Below, in pieces: positions 47,221-60,400 of a stretch of DNA of 64,000 bases. Numbering within the stretch: the first letter of the stretch is position 1; the number at the start of each line of letters is the position of its first letter. Origin of the DNA: Heliocidaris erythrogramma. Lineage: Eukaryota; Echinodermata; Echinoidea; Camarodonta; Echinometridae. The translations under genes and the position numbers were made by a program. The notes under the pieces were generated by a model that was not told the origin of the DNA, did not search any database, and worked only from the letters and a program-made list of their open reading frames with translations. Where the stretch lies: contig CM046853.1 of NCBI GenBank assembly GCA_025617745.1, forward strand, positions 17,591,036-17,655,035, written 5' to 3'.

Positions 47221-47389
47221 TAATGAGGCGATAATTATAGCAAGGAAGTCGCCTGGAAATGGAGATTCTGGATAGGATCACTCATCAATGTTCGATGTGT
47301 ATAATACTTGTCAATTGATATATTTGTTTAGCGTAAAGCAAAACTTAATAATTTTTTATAGAGCAGGAAAAAAAATAGTCAATAGTGTC

Positions 47390-47650
47390 ATCAACATCAT
47401 GATCATCTGAAGCAGCAGAAGCACAGTCATCATCATCATCCTCCTCCTCCTCCTCATCATCATAATCATAATCATCATCATTATCATCATCTCCATCTTT
47501 ATCTTCATCCTCATCCTCATCCTCATTATCATCATCACCACACCATCATAATCATCATTACTATCATCATAATCACAATCGTCATCATCATCATCATCAT
47601 CATAATCTTCATCATCATCATCATCATCAGTGCCGTTGTTGTCATTATCA
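47390..47650 (+). repeat. (CAT)n / (ATC)n microsatellite
   Basis: Imperfect trinucleotide repeats of CAT/TCC over about 250 bp. The Met-rich minus-strand frame at 47356-47541 comes from it. Confidence 0.9.
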
Positions 47651-47859
47651 TCAACTCCAGAATCATCAATGCCAAAAGCAAATTAACAATCGGACATTTT
47701 AGTAGAAATCCAGATACACTTTAACTAATGTTTACCATGTTTAACGGGGGTAGGCAAAAACTAATTGCAGACATTTCGGAGTGCATGTGTATGAAAGTAA
47801 TCGGACACTGAACTGAAAGCTGAAATTTCATTTATCCACTTTATTTGATGCATCAAATT

Positions 47860-48525
47860 AATATTTCTATTTATGAAATGCTTCATTCATATCCATCACA
47901 TCCATCTACCCAAGCACAGAACCTTATTATTCCAACATAACATCCTGTACTCGGGACCTAAGCTGTGGAACGTTATCCCTGACACAATAAAATACTCCGC
48001 ATCTCTTGCCAGCTTCTCAAGAAGGATAAAAAGAAATTCACTTCATCTTACAAATAATATGGTTCCCCAACCTCCATTGGGTTTATTCTCTCCGTTTCTT
48101 CTCTCTGCTTTTTTTCGTAAATACTTCTCTTCTCCGTACTCCTTTTATGTTGCACCTCCATTCTTCCCGCTTTTTCCCTCTTTCCCCCTCTTTTTTTTCT
48201 TCTCTCTCTTTCCTTTTTTCTTTTTTCCTCCAATCAAGTCCAGCGGTATAAATTTTTTTAATTTTTTTATTTTTTTGTATGTAGTTATTTTCTTTATATA
48301 TATTTATGTAATATTATGTATTATGTTATTAAGGGCACCCTCGCCTCAGGCTTTTGCTCTTAGAGGTGTGTCCTTCAACTTCTGTATGTACCACATAAAT
48401 GTGTATTTTGTCGTATTTTTTGTTAAAAATACATGTACATCATTTTGCTCATTTATTACTCTGTACACTTATATTGAAAAACTGGAAATAAATGTATTGA
48501 AATTGAAAAAAAAAATAATATTAAA
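47860..48525 (+). mobile_element. 5'-truncated LINE with coding end and poly(A) tail
   Basis: The frame at 47873-48070 contains HNILYSGPKLWNVIPDTIKY then SLASFSRRIKRNSL. The pattern KLWNxIPxxIK...SLxxFxxxxK marks the C-terminal end of many non-LTR reverse transcriptases. A pyrimidine-rich 3' region follows, then GGAAATAAATGTATTG and an A-rich tail near 48505-48520. Only the last part of the element is present. Confidence 0.7.
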
Positions 48526-48539
48526 AAAATTGTAATGAA

Positions 48540-50770
48540 TCGAACACAACATGTACTTACCTCTTTGAATGTTAATAGCTCTGTACAACACAATAACATT
48601 GTTATATCGCGTGCTCTCAATTGCCATGCTGAAGTACCATTAGACTTCTCAAGAGAGTTTAGTATCACTTTCATCGAAATACAAAAGGCTATTAAGTGAC
48701 AACCTCTCTGTTTGACTTGCCTATTACTTAAATTACATTCTGATACTAAGTTTTTTGTTTTTGGTCTCATTTGAATGGACTAAAATATTTCTTTAGCTTT
48801 TTTCACCTACAAGTTGGGTGTGTGCGTACGTGTGTAGGGATGTGTGGGGTGCGTGTTTGTGTTTGCGTGCGTGTGTGTTTTTGTGTGGGGGTGGTTTGCA
48901 TGAAACCGTTTATAACAACAGGCTACTTGATGTAATCTAATTGGCATCGAACATAGATAGAGCGACATAGTACCAATATTATACTACGTGCCAATTAATA
49001 TAGAGTTTTAAAGCGTGCATCTGTCTTTCTAGTGTATGAAGAGATTATTAGTGAATGCAAAATTAATTTCAAATATCATGTTATATGTGGAGATTATTAG
49101 TGACTGCAAAATTAATTTCAAATATTATGTTATATGTGGAAAAAATTAAAATGATAAAGTAAGAAACGAGGAAAATAAAACGAGAAATCGTGTTTATTAT
49201 TAATTTTGGGGGTATTAACTTTTTGGAAATCACAAGACCGGAATTTGTTGGTCCAGTGTATAGTATACTGCGGTCAATGGGTTGTATACGTTGCCCGTTA
49301 TTTCAGAAATCGGAAATATACTCCACTAAGCCGTCTAGCTGACGTAATCACAAAATATTATGAGACGTCGGTACATTTGAAATGAATGACGTGTTTTTCT
49401 GTTAAATGTAGACATTAATTTGCATTTTAGTCAGACTTTCCATTATCCTGTTTTTCTAGTTATTTTGATGGTTCTATTTTACCCCAACTATCAATAGACA
49501 AAAAGAGAGAAAAACTGACCATTTTACTTAGTTGAGGCAAATCAAGAGTTTGCCTTTATTTATTTAAATATAATTGACTTTACTTTTTTCCCAAGTAGAC
49601 AACATTACATCATAAAAATTGAAATTAAAGAGATTTTATTCCAATATTTGAAAAGCAGGTGCCTTAAATACTTTTTTAAAATACTTATTTCAGCGCATGC
49701 ACGTCCATATTTCTTTCAGTGCTCTAATGAAGTTGTCTCAGATAAAATCTACTGACATTCGAAGCAACTTGCTCTTTTTTCTCGAGTGTTGTCTCCTCAC
49801 AGGCTCAGAGGCATAAAGTTAATGATACTTAAATAGATCTGTTTACTAATATACTTCAATTTATGCATGTTTCTCTCTAGAATCCTTAGATACCACTATT
49901 TAGTGCATCTGCTTTGCATAATGGCATCTCTGTATTAAATTAAATCCATTTTGCATAATATTAGTTGTTGTTATGTGGGGCAGGCCTCTGCCAAGCTTTT
50001 GAGTCGTCAAGAGAAACTTTTGTTAAAGAAGTATGCATACAATGAGTAAACAGGTCTATTGTGTGATATTATCAAGACAACATCTTTATGAGATATCAAC
50101 AAAATTGACAAATTGATAAGCCCAGAATAGATTCACGAATGGCCTACTATGCGCAGCTCGGTTTTTCTTAATACTGCAATCTCCCGTAAGTCGAGTAAAT
50201 TTGTTTATATGATTTACTGATAGAATATCCCTTTTAAAACAACAGCAGTATCGGCATTACGCATGCGTATGAAATACTGCATGAATCACATTACACAGTT
50301 GTTGTTGTAGTTGAATATGATGGCGCACTTCAATCTCTTTGTAAACAGTAGTGCCCAACAGAGGGCGATACAGTGAAATCAAACTCTCGTGTTATGACAT
50401 TTTTGGGTTTTTTTGTTTTTTTTTTGTTTACAACTATCAGGACATTAAGTGCCCGAAAGAGTTCTCTTTACCCGTAACTATCGTGAGACTTGTTATGCTG
50501 TCTTTAAAGACAAGTAGCCATCTTCAGCATTTTCAGAGTGTTCTATATTATGTCCATTCTCTATATAAAAGTGAGAATGCTGATTCATTAATAGTTGAGA
50601 CAACTCTTGATAAATAAACGTAAAACGTATCAGACTCTTTCAAGACAAATGAATCATATCATGATATTTTAAACTTAAAAACTAAAAAAAACACTAATAA
50701 TAACCCTTTTCCCTAATGATTGCATTCACTCAAAAAGACAGTTTTTAGCTTTCTATATACACTCTAAAAA
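48540..50770. other. Intergenic DNA with a small tandem duplication
   Basis: No gene recognised. A 49-bp unit is duplicated at 49041-49089 and 49090-49138 with two or three differences, and a GT-rich stretch lies at 48815-48895. Other frames are short and without family features. Confidence 0.55.
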
Positions 50771-50777
50771 CTAAACT

Positions 50778-50959
50778 GTTAAATCACCATTTAATAGGGC
50801 CGAGGAGTGACCACTTTTTAAAAATTGTAGATTAACACTTTTAACATGCTGGATACAACAATCATGACAATATAAAGCCCGAATCCAGCAGTTTAAAAAA
50901 GTTAGTCTACCATTTTGAAAGAGTGGTCACCCCTCGGCCCTTCTAAATGGTGATTGAAC
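50778..50959. mobile_element. MITE with GTTAAATCACCATTTA ends
   Basis: The left end GTTAAATCACCATTTAATAG and right end (reverse complement) GTTCAATCACCATTTAGAAG continue inward with GGGCCGAGG..GTGACCACT. This gives ~40-bp inverted ends around a ~100-bp centre. No gene. Confidence 0.75.
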
Positions 50960-52376
50960 AAGAGAGGGCACTATACAGCAAAACATACTCAAAATCATAT
51001 CCCTTGGTTGACCATGTTTATTGTACAGAAATGCGACTGTGGTATGAGAGGATCAAGATTTTAATTAAAATCGACATTACATAAATGAGTTTCCAAGCAT
51101 AAGTATACAAGTAATATATGAGATGAAATTCTATTTAGACTAAATGATAAGGAGAAAAAAAAATCGATTTCAAATTTGGAAATGACATAGTTTATTGTAA
51201 AGTTAATGTATAATAATTTTCATTTAGTTTATTCAGTTATCCCTATGATTCTTTTTTGGTCATTTCCCCCCAATGATAACAACAAAGAAAACAACAAAAC
51301 TATACCGAATTAAAAATATATCAGTAGTGGTTATAACGTTATTTTAAAAAGAAGTGATGTGGAGTCTTGAGATAAACAAAGCTTGAAAGTGTAAGTCCTT
51401 CACTAAACTAAAATTACTATTACAAAAAGAGAGAAAAATAGATTTTCGTAACCTCAATATCGTACCCTGTTCATGACTTGAAATTAAAATTGAATGGAGT
51501 GAAGGAAGAAAATTGAGGAAGAATCGGACACCCAGAAGGGTGTACCCTGTTCATGAAATAAAATTCAAGTAAACTTGCGGTATATGACATCAGTTTAATG
51601 ACATGAATATTTAAACAGCATTTCAATTTTTCCCCTAGCAGAAAACTTCGTTTCCACCATTTCCACTGTGAATGACGCTGAAAAATATAAAACGTCGTGC
51701 TCTTAATATTCTAAGATGGTTATTTTGCTTTATAGTCATGCGCTGATGTTCGGGCATGGTCCCAAAGTCAAAACACAGGAGTGAAACCTTGATCTCATTT
51801 TCTTTGTAAACAATATTACTCATCTGTTAAATTTGGCAATCATTTATAGCTGTACATATAATTATTATACAGCTCAACTTGACAAAGAGAAGTCATTGTT
51901 CAGTCTCTTTTGGCTCTGTTCTTAATCACAACAAGAAGGAAATGATTATAATTATGTCACGGCCAAAATGTTGATTTTCAGTTCATCAGAGAAAAAGAGA
52001 TCAACGTGACGATATCAACCGAACGCGGGTCGATGGAAATTTTTGACAGGTGTTTTCCAACTTCCAGGTTATCTTTCCGTCTTTTTAATGACATCATTGA
52101 TATTTCCATTTTTTTTATAATCCGTGTACTTAAAGTACGATGGCACCTAAAATATTTTGACTATATACATTCAAAGCATAACTTTGGAAGTGACCAGTTC
52201 ATGCTCACATTTATGAGACTTTTCAAGAAGCGTTTTATACAGGCGCATTATAGGTACAATGTTAAAGCAATATAAGTTTAATCTCATTCCATTTTCCACA
52301 GACTTCAACAAAACAAAACTACATTTTTGTGATGACGAGGTGTGGGCGTAATGAATGCATTTAAGGAGCAAGTCTG

Positions 52377-53217
52377 TTATCCCAAATCGCCTCGTCTGAT
52401 GGTCGTCCCTGTTTGTATCGGCAAGGTTGTTTCTGATGTTGTTTGTGTTGTTTGTGGTGACGACTGTGTTGAAACAGTCTCTCGACTGGTAGGAGCCGTT
52501 TTAGTTGTAAGTAGGGCATCTGTAGGGGTTGTCAGAGATGCTGCTGTTTGTGTCCGTGTTGCTTGAGTGACGGTCAATCTTCTTATTGTTGGATGCAGTG
52601 TTGTCATGGAAACCGAAATGACTCTTCCTTTAGATTTTGTCAACACCGCTGTTGATATATTTTGTATTGTTGTCAGATACGTTGACAAAGCTATCGCAGA
52701 GGTAGATAATGTTGTTCCGGTAGTGGCTACTGTGGCAGGTTTTGAAGTTGTTACACCTCTACCTCTGTCAAGAAATCTTGACTCTCCTGATGCACTAGTT
52801 GATACTGACATCCCCTCGTAGCTCTTTGCTGGTATTTCTATTGAAAAAAAAATATTTGCAATTTTATTATAGATTATGAAAGAGTTGTTTTTCGAACCCT
52901 TCTCTTCCATAACTCCCTCCTTTCTTTCACTGTCACTAAAATGTCTTTCTTTTGCTCTCCCCCCTCTCTCCTTCTCTTCCCACCTCTCTCTTTCTATTTT
53001 TTTTTCTTCTATTCGTTACTTTTGCAGATGAATTTCCTTACCATTATGAATAAGGCACAGAATCAAAATTATTTGTTGATATGATACAATACAATAACCC
53101 TTCGGCATTATAAAGTTTGATCTTACCATTTGAAAATGTCTGGTGTTTTCTCAACTCAGCTGATGAAATGCAAAATAAGGCAAGCACCGTGAATATGAAA
53201 CGGCCATGAATCATCAT
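52377..53217 (-). CDS. Secreted Thr/Ser-rich mucin-like protein
   Basis: Two coding exons on the minus strand: 53127-53217 (91 nt) and 52377-52837 (461 nt), joined by a phase-1 intron, give 183 residues plus stop. The start MMIHGRFIFTVLALFCISSA is a clear signal peptide; the ATG lies directly after the acceptor TTATGATTCAG. The mature part is rich in Thr and Ser with scattered Arg and Pro (TTSKPATVATTGTTLSTS, TTQTTSETTLPIQTGTT) and lacks Cys, so O-glycosylation is likely and a folded domain is not evident. A candidate upstream non-coding exon ends at a GTAAGAAA donor near 53820. The gene shares its start layout with its neighbours at 45.5 and 57.5 kb. Function unknown. Confidence 0.7.
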
Positions 53218-53333
53218 CTGAATCATAAGGAGGAGGAAGTTTGAATCACCTTTAAACATTTCATTCCATTTCTATTGGACTCATAACATTTTATTAAATA
53301 CACAGTGTACAGCGTAAGAAGATTTATTACATG

Positions 53334-53455
53334 TATAATAAGCTTCTACCAGCCTTATTAGTAGGTAAGAAACTGTGCGAAGAAGCACTTGGCTTAAGAA
53401 ACTTCATGGGAGTGGATGAAAGCTTGCCTACTAAAGTTTAAAGTTGGTAGAAGCC
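53334..53455. repeat. Imperfect inverted repeat
   Basis: GCTTCTACCAGC near 53341 and TTGGTAGAAGCC near 53443 are inverted, with TAGTAGG / CCTACTA further in. Probably a small MITE. Confidence 0.5.
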
Positions 53456-53592
53456 CAAATTATGATTCCCCTCAACAAATGAAAGTTTTCTGTATCATTC
53501 CTAAATATTTATATTTATATTTTTCTTTATGTTGCTGTATAGCATTCAAGTTTTAACTATGGTTAAACTATGGTTATCACTATAAGTACGTG

Positions 53593-53754
53593 CAGGCGCC
53601 TGGGAACGATTTTGTTACTGGAGGTGCTGTGAGCCCCCCAAAAAGGTCCTCAGCATTTTAGTGTCTCTTTTTCTGTCCAAAATTCTGTGACAAGCAAAAA
53701 AATAAAAATAAAAAATAAAAGGTCCTCAGCATACCCCCGGCTCCCAGGCCCCTG
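53593..53754. mobile_element. Short hAT-like MITE with 8-bp flanking duplication
   Basis: The left end CAGGCGCCTGGGAACG and right end (reverse complement) CAGGGGCCTGGGAGCC are inverted. Flanks AGTACGTG and AGTACTTG match at seven of eight positions. GGTCCTCAGCAT occurs twice inside. No gene. Confidence 0.65.
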
Positions 53755-53759
53755 AGTAC

Positions 53760-55465
53760 TTGTTAATCGCAGGGATATTTTGATTCCTTAACGTAACGAA
53801 ATAGTGAGGAATTTCTTACCTCTGTGTTGTTTTCGTATGTTCTGCAATACGTCGGTGCTGTCATAAAATTGGATGAAATATACAAGCAATCCGATCGATC
53901 GATGTGTCCGGTATACCATAATTTTAAATTCTGAGTGACTGTAATTTCATTTAGGTGAGAGAAATAGTGATAAGACATAAGGTGTATATCATATTTCAGG
54001 ATCATTTTGTTTTTTCGTTATTGTCTTGCGCACCTTTGCAAGAAGGAAAATCAGTCTGTAGAGTTAATTTTCAATTTGCGGTGGTATTTCAGCATGACCG
54101 TAATTTATATTGATCTTGATAGTGCATTTATGGCAAAATGTTACCTTTCTTCTGTCTATATTGATTTAGCCGTTATCAACCTCAACCATACACATTGATT
54201 TCAAGCACTTCATTGTTGGCTAATTAATCACATTAATGACGAAAATTAAGCACATATTACTAATGAATAGCAGAGTTCACTTTGCTCGATTGGACAGGAA
54301 CCTTCAAAATGAACCATAATTTAATAACTTGGCAGGTTTGCAGTATCTCAGGCCAAATTCAAAGGAAGGAAATAGTTCATGTAATCTTTCTCTTTACACA
54401 TGCTCCTTAGACTTGGCAAAAGTGTGACAATCTAAAACGTGATGTTCTGCCAATCATCACGATTTATACAACCACATAGTAATGAAGTTTCCGCTTTGTA
54501 ATTTTTGTGCGTTACCAGTCCTTATAATAGGTATATACCGTATATCTTCACTGATAGACAATCTCTAAGTTTGCAACACTTCATATTCTGCTATAATCAT
54601 AATAATTATAATTGAGATAAGAAGGCTAGACAGAGATGGTTACAATTTGCTTTATGATTATAATTATGTCTTTGAATTCCCTATAAACCTATTGATATCT
54701 TGAATGTTTGCCTTTCTGGAAATTATGCCAATGGAATGTCATGTCAATGTCATTAAGAAATCCATTGAAATATGATCCAAAAAAAGCTTTTAGCTTTATA
54801 TAAAATGAGAATGAACATGAATAGTATAATTTTATGGTAATATATACGCTGATATGCATATATTGTCTTATGAAATAGAAATTGCAAAGGAATATGTACA
54901 ATGGCTTTAGGAATAATCTTTTTAATTGGTGCTGAAAGCGCCTGTGTATTGGCAGTTTCCTCACACAATCCTACCTCCCCTTTCTAAAAATGCATCCTGA
55001 GTTTGCTTTCTTTTTCTATCTGTCTCTTTCTTTCCTCTCATGCTATTTCTCTCCCCTTCGCGACCTCCTTCATGCTCTCTTTCCTCTATCTCTCTATTTC
55101 CTTCTCTTTCCATCTCTTCTTTCATGAAGTCACGTCAGATCGATGTACGATGCCAATAGATGAGACAACAGGTGCTATTATCTGGAATCCCATTGCGTGT
55201 TTGACACTGTGCCTTTAATGACAGCAGTTTCACGAATATCAATTTTTACGAATACGCCCTTGAAAATTGGAGTAATTTCAGGAAAGATGTTATGACATGT
55301 TTCCAGGAGAAATAAATCAGAATTTTTTTTTTCTTGTCTAATTCTTTTTCTCCTTTTTAAGTGCAATACTCAGATAACATCTCTTTTGGCTATCATCAAC
55401 TATTCTATTTAACAGAACAATGAAAAACAACAAATTTAAAAACATAAAAACATACACTAAACATT
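53760..55465. other. Intergenic DNA, no gene recognised
   Basis: AT-rich. A pyrimidine-rich stretch at 55003-55125 gives a Ser/Phe/Leu frame that I read as low complexity. The remaining frames are short and without features. Confidence 0.5.
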
Positions 55466-55470
55466 TCTTC

Positions 55471-55630
55471 AATTTCCAAATGGCTTTAAACATTAACATA
55501 TTAAAACATTAAAACGATAACAAATAAAAATGATAACGAAGCTTTTGCAGATCGAAAAGCTTCGTTATCATTTTTATTTGTTATCGTTTTAATGTTTTAA
55601 TATGTTAATGTTTAAAGCCATTTGGAAATT
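55471..55630. repeat. Perfect palindrome, 76-bp arms, 8-nt loop
   Basis: Bases 55471-55546 and 55555-55630 are exact reverse complements as far as I can read, with the loop GCAGATCG. The outer words are AATTTCCAAATGGC and GCCATTTGGAAATT. AT-rich, no gene. Its perfection suggests very recent origin or active correction. Confidence 0.9.
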
Positions 55631-56856
55631 CTATAGTACCAATAAATTGTTTGTGAATTTCTTCAATTAACAACTACAACTTGTAGAAAAAATCGAAAAA
55701 GGTAATCAAAATCTGAAAATTCCGATTTGCAAGAAAAATTAGCTTATTTGCATAATTAATCTAATTATGAATATGAAATTTCAATACACATAGTCAAATT
55801 CACTTAGCTATCTTTTAGATTATATGACAAGCTACAAAAATGCCAAATTTGAATGCATTTTCTCCATAAATGGGGGGAAAACTGAAAAAAATGAGAATTC
55901 CTTGAAAAAATTTGCATATTTGCATAATTAAATAAGAAAAACAATGTATATCATAAATTTGACTATGCATTCTTGCACAATACATGATGAGACACAAACA
56001 CGCCAAGTTTGGTCGCAATCGGTCTATAAATGGCCGAGATCTGAGGGGGGGGCAAATTAGCCCCCCACCCCCCCCCCCCCGGGCTATGCAGTTTAAAAAT
56101 AGCGCCGGGCTATATAGGGTTAAGACAGAATTATGACAATATAAAAGAACGTGTGATTCCTATGCGAGCTACCAGAAATTATGTTAATAAAATAGGAGCA
56201 CTCTTAAGTGTGTAAAATTAAACCTTAAGGGTTGAACTCTTATACCCTACAATTTTTAAGATGCGCCATTTGCACCCCATAGAGTTCAATATGGCACCCT
56301 TCTTTGTCAGGCTTCAGAGTACAAATTTGAACCTACTTCAGAGGGTGGTATTATTGTACTATTTTTAATGTAACTTTGATGAACTACTAATTTACTAATT
56401 CAATAATACATTTTCTTGGTTTTCGTCAAGCAGAAATTTAAACTATAAATTCAAATCTCGAGAACAAAAATATAGTCATGATGATATTACTGAAGATGTT
56501 CTTGATTACCAATCGTTTACATTGAAGAAATTAGGATTTAAACTTTCATAATCATGCAAACATAATTTAATCGGTTGGCCTTAATACACCCAAAACATTC
56601 CAGTTCAAGCATTTTATTTTAACCTTGTCATGATGAATCAGAGTTATGTTTGGCAGAAATTCACGTGCAATGGATATTGATTTCATGATTTTTATTGATG
56701 TTTTTCAACAGTTTTGGCGACGATTTCGTCACCTGCACAAAAGAATTTCCGGATCGTTGCTTGATACCTTTTCGACAGACGAATACAAATTGGACAAGAC
56801 AGCAAGGTTGAAAAGATACAAATGTCCTTATCATGGAAATGGATTAAACCGTTTAC

Positions 56857-56975
56857 TATATAAACCGCGGATATTCCAAAGACCCGTAACAAGTTTTACT
56901 CGCTCTGATCCGAGAGATTAAACCAAGCCTTCAGTTGTTTCTTTAAAACTTTGGAACCGTATCATTTCAACCAAA
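56857..56975 (+). promoter_or_regulatory. TATA box and 5' non-coding exon of the Gly-Thr repeat gene
   Basis: TATATAAA lies at 56857-56864. A non-coding exon is predicted from about 56888 to 56975, ending CCAAA before the donor GTAAGTTG. The acceptor TCCTCTCCTTAG abuts the ATG at 57490. The open frame at 56646-56921 crosses the TATA box and is unlikely to be coding. Confidence 0.6.
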
Positions 56976-57215
56976 GTAAGTTGTATTATGTAGTTGCATA
57001 TATCACTGTTGTAGATAAATATATTTCTTTAGATAGAAGAAGTGGACGTCGCCTTAAAGTAATGAATTTGATTTTCCTAATTTTGCGATTGATTAACAAT
57101 TAAACCCTAAAGCAGGCTTAATTGTCAAAGAACATTGACAATTAAGTCATATGGGTTGGACACACTGGACGCGTAGTCTCTTTGAACGATCGGAGTCTCT
57201 AAGCCGGGCTAACCT

Positions 57216-57386
57216 GGGGGGTGTTTCATAGAGCTGTTCGTAAGTTACGCACGACTTTACGCACGACTGGTTATCAGTTCTTGTGCTAAATGATTGAGAA
57301 TCTGATTAGTATAGCACCCAAGAACATGTTGCAGTCGTTCGTAAAGTCATTCGTAACTTTACGAACAGCTTTATGAAACACCCCCC
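57216..57386. mobile_element. MITE with GGGGGGTGTTTCAT ends
   Basis: GGGGGGTGTTTCATAGAGCT and, in reverse complement of the right end, GGGGGGTGTTTCATAAAGCT are inverted; pairing continues through GTTCGTAA and CGACTTTACG-type words. 171 bp, no gene. It lies in the first (5' UTR) intron of the Gly-Thr repeat gene. Confidence 0.8.
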
Positions 57387-57489
57387 TGTTCAGTCAGACC
57401 AGAGAGGTGGAAGAGAGAAATTACACGTGGTAACGTCATTTTGACAAAATAACATAAATATTTCCTTTCTTTTCAATTCCTCTCCTTAG

Positions 57490-60400
57490 ATGAAGCCTAT
57501 GATGTTTACGATTTGTGTCTTGCTGTGTGCAATGCTACTTACTGTCGAAGGTAAGACATAGAAGACAATAATTGCATTTTAAAATTCTTATTCTTATAGT
57601 ATTGTACAATGATGTACGGGGACGCCCCCCTCCCCCCTCGATTGCAAGCCATGGGATATTAATGATTTCTCTATTCGGATGAATTTTTAGGTAGTAGCAT
57701 GCGCCTTGAAATGGAGGGAATGGATAAAATATCTTATCCCGGGTCCTCGCTATTCGTTCCCCTGTTCATATATTTGTGGACATAATAATCATTATTCAAT
57801 TACTTTGTGATATTAATCAAGTTTATCACTATTATTTCTTGAGTATGATCATTAGATATCTCTCTGACTTTTTTACGATAAATAATTCAAATTTGGATGT
57901 GAACTCAATATTCAAATTGAATATATCAGACTGAAAGTGCCTCTCTGAATTTTTGAATTAAATGTGACAATAGTCCATATGTCATGCACACAGGCGTAAC
58001 CAGGATTTTTCAATAGGGGGCCACAGGGGTGTCGATCCGTGTTCATGATACTAGGGATTATGGCACCCGGGGCAAAAAATGAAGTCCCCCCCCCCCTCCC
58101 CCTCCCGAGTGCCCAAACTTATCTTCGTCAGCGAAGGAGCAAAGCGACCGAGCGGCAAAGTTTTCAGTTTTTAACCCCAAAAACGCAATTTCTTGTGCAA
58201 TTTATCCAGGAAATTTTGCAATAATTGACCACCGCAATTGAGCGAATTTTATACATTGATAAGCGGTTTTCTATTCACTCACTTCTACAATCGGGAGCAA
58301 AACTAACGAAAACCATGAAAGGCTTGAGAAAGAGTTGAGAAATTCAGCAAGGCTATACCTAAAGTTGAGGTTTCTTTCATAAGTTGAACCTTTGCAAATG
58401 CTCTTTTGCGGATTTGGGGGTGCGTAATCCGTATAAATATTATGATTTTTCTTTCTACCCCCCTCCCCTAGATACGCCACTGAGCGAAGCGACCGAGCGG
58501 GGGAGGGTGTGGGAGGGGGTATCCCGCTCCCACACCAGGGGGTGGGTGCAGGGAGGGGGAAGTTTTCCTCTGACGTTTCATAGCAAATTTGAGAGAAAGT
58601 TAAAGTTTTAGCAACGTTTTAGCAACTTTGGGAGAAAGACAACGGCTTGTAGCAAACAAACATTTAGGCGGAAAGTTATAGTTCGACGCCCCGACTGCTT
58701 TTCAATTACTTGGACGCAATATTGCACTGTATGTAACAGGGGTGGGTGCAGGAAGTGGGGAGTTTCCCCCCCCCCCCCCCTCCCGCTCGTAACACTTTTT
58801 TAGGCGGAAAGTTAGTTCGACGCCCCGGCTGCTTTTCAGTTATTTGGACGCAATACTGCATTGTATTTAACAGGGGTGGGTGCAGGGAGGGGGACTCCCC
58901 CCCCCCCTCCCGCGGGGAGTTTCCCCCTTCCCGCGCGAAGCGCGAAAGCTCTGACGTTTTAGGAAATTTGAGAGAAAGAAAACGGCTAGTAGCAAAACAT
59001 TTTTTTAGGCGGAAAGTTATAGTTCGACGCCTGGACTGCTTAATTATGTGGACTCAACATTTCACTGTATGTAACAGTGGGTGCAGGGAGAGTTATTTCC
59101 CCCTTCCCCCGCGAAACGCGAAAGCTTTGACGTTTTAGCAAATTTTTAGAGAAAGATAACGGCTTGTATAGCGCGTTTTTAGGCCTTTTTCTCTCACTTC
59201 CCCCGCTTTTTCGCTCTCGCTTTTTTTTTTAGTGGCTGAATAGGGGGGGGGGGGGGGGGGCATGGCCCCCTTGTGCCCCCTGTCTACGCCAGTGGTCATG
59301 CATATGGTTTATAGTTAGTGACACGAATATTTCGAAGATTAATATACTTATTTAGTCAGATGCATCTTTTTAATCTATCGAAAAGGTCTATTTCAAGTGT
59401 TATTTTGTTTCTTCCGCTACGTCTGTTATATAACTGTAGAGTCAGAGCTACTTTATAATAATTGATTTCAGATTTGCAACATGCCGTGATGATAGAATCT
59501 GACGACATTTCAAGAACCTAATAAGAATTGAACCATTAATAGTATATACTCACACGATATCAATTTAATTTAATTTTTACAAACATTTTTCTTATTTCTG
59601 TTTATTGTTTCTGAACTTCTGCTTTATATTTTCTTGATTAAAAAAAGAAAAGATCTAAACCCATAATTCTAGCCGTGCTAAATCATATCGGGTACGGGTT
59701 AAGGCTTAGTTTTACTCTCCATCTAGTCTTTAAATACGTAAAGGGGCTTCATTCTGATCTATTACGTTGCAAATGAGATTCAAACATGACTGGTTTAAAG
59801 CACATATGTAAATCATGTGTATTTCGGTAAGGATATTATGGGCAATGTGAGGGAGCCTACGAATAGAAAGTAACGGGATAATTTTGATATTACATGTGCA
59901 AGTTCGTGATTGTAACGTTTCCATGGTTTAAGCATTGGTGACTCACTACCGGCCGTGCATCCCTCTGCGTGTGGTCTACGACGGATTTCGCAGAAAATCC
60001 TTGCATCCGACGCACGGGTCTGCACGTTATAACCAAACACGTCGGAGCACGCAAGACACGCAAGAAGGCTTTTTTACATGTCCAACAATCTTTGCGTGCG
60101 GCTACGTCTTTTCATGAACACAGGTGACACATGCAGCCATCGTACTTCGCGCACGGACTTACGAATATCGCACGGGCTTCTTGCGGAGGTTTCGCGAAGC
60201 CCGTTGCGCGACGACATATCGCACGTCAGTTGCACGGTACCTGTACGGGGGCTGTACGTTCGCCTTAAGAGCTCTTGTAGTTAAGTGGGGGTATGTTTAT
60301 GAGGAGGGTGCAAGACGCCCAAGAGGAGATGCAGAGAGGGGCACGGCCGGTTGTTACCATGGTAAACGAAGGACGTACGAATCGCAGGAGTCGGCCCGCA

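Noticed and set aside
46874-47281. 135-codon Ser/Leu-rich minus-strand frame
   Set aside because: Translation of a GA-rich tract; no splice or signal context.
47356-47541. Met-rich minus-strand frame
   Set aside because: Translation of a CAT/TCC microsatellite.
55471-55630. Palindrome as a microRNA precursor
   Set aside because: The perfect, long stem differs from typical animal pre-miRNAs, which have bulges; it stays a hairpin or siRNA candidate only.
56646-56921. 91-codon plus-strand frame upstream of the Gly-Thr repeat gene
   Set aside because: It runs across a good TATA box and has no family likeness; more likely promoter DNA.
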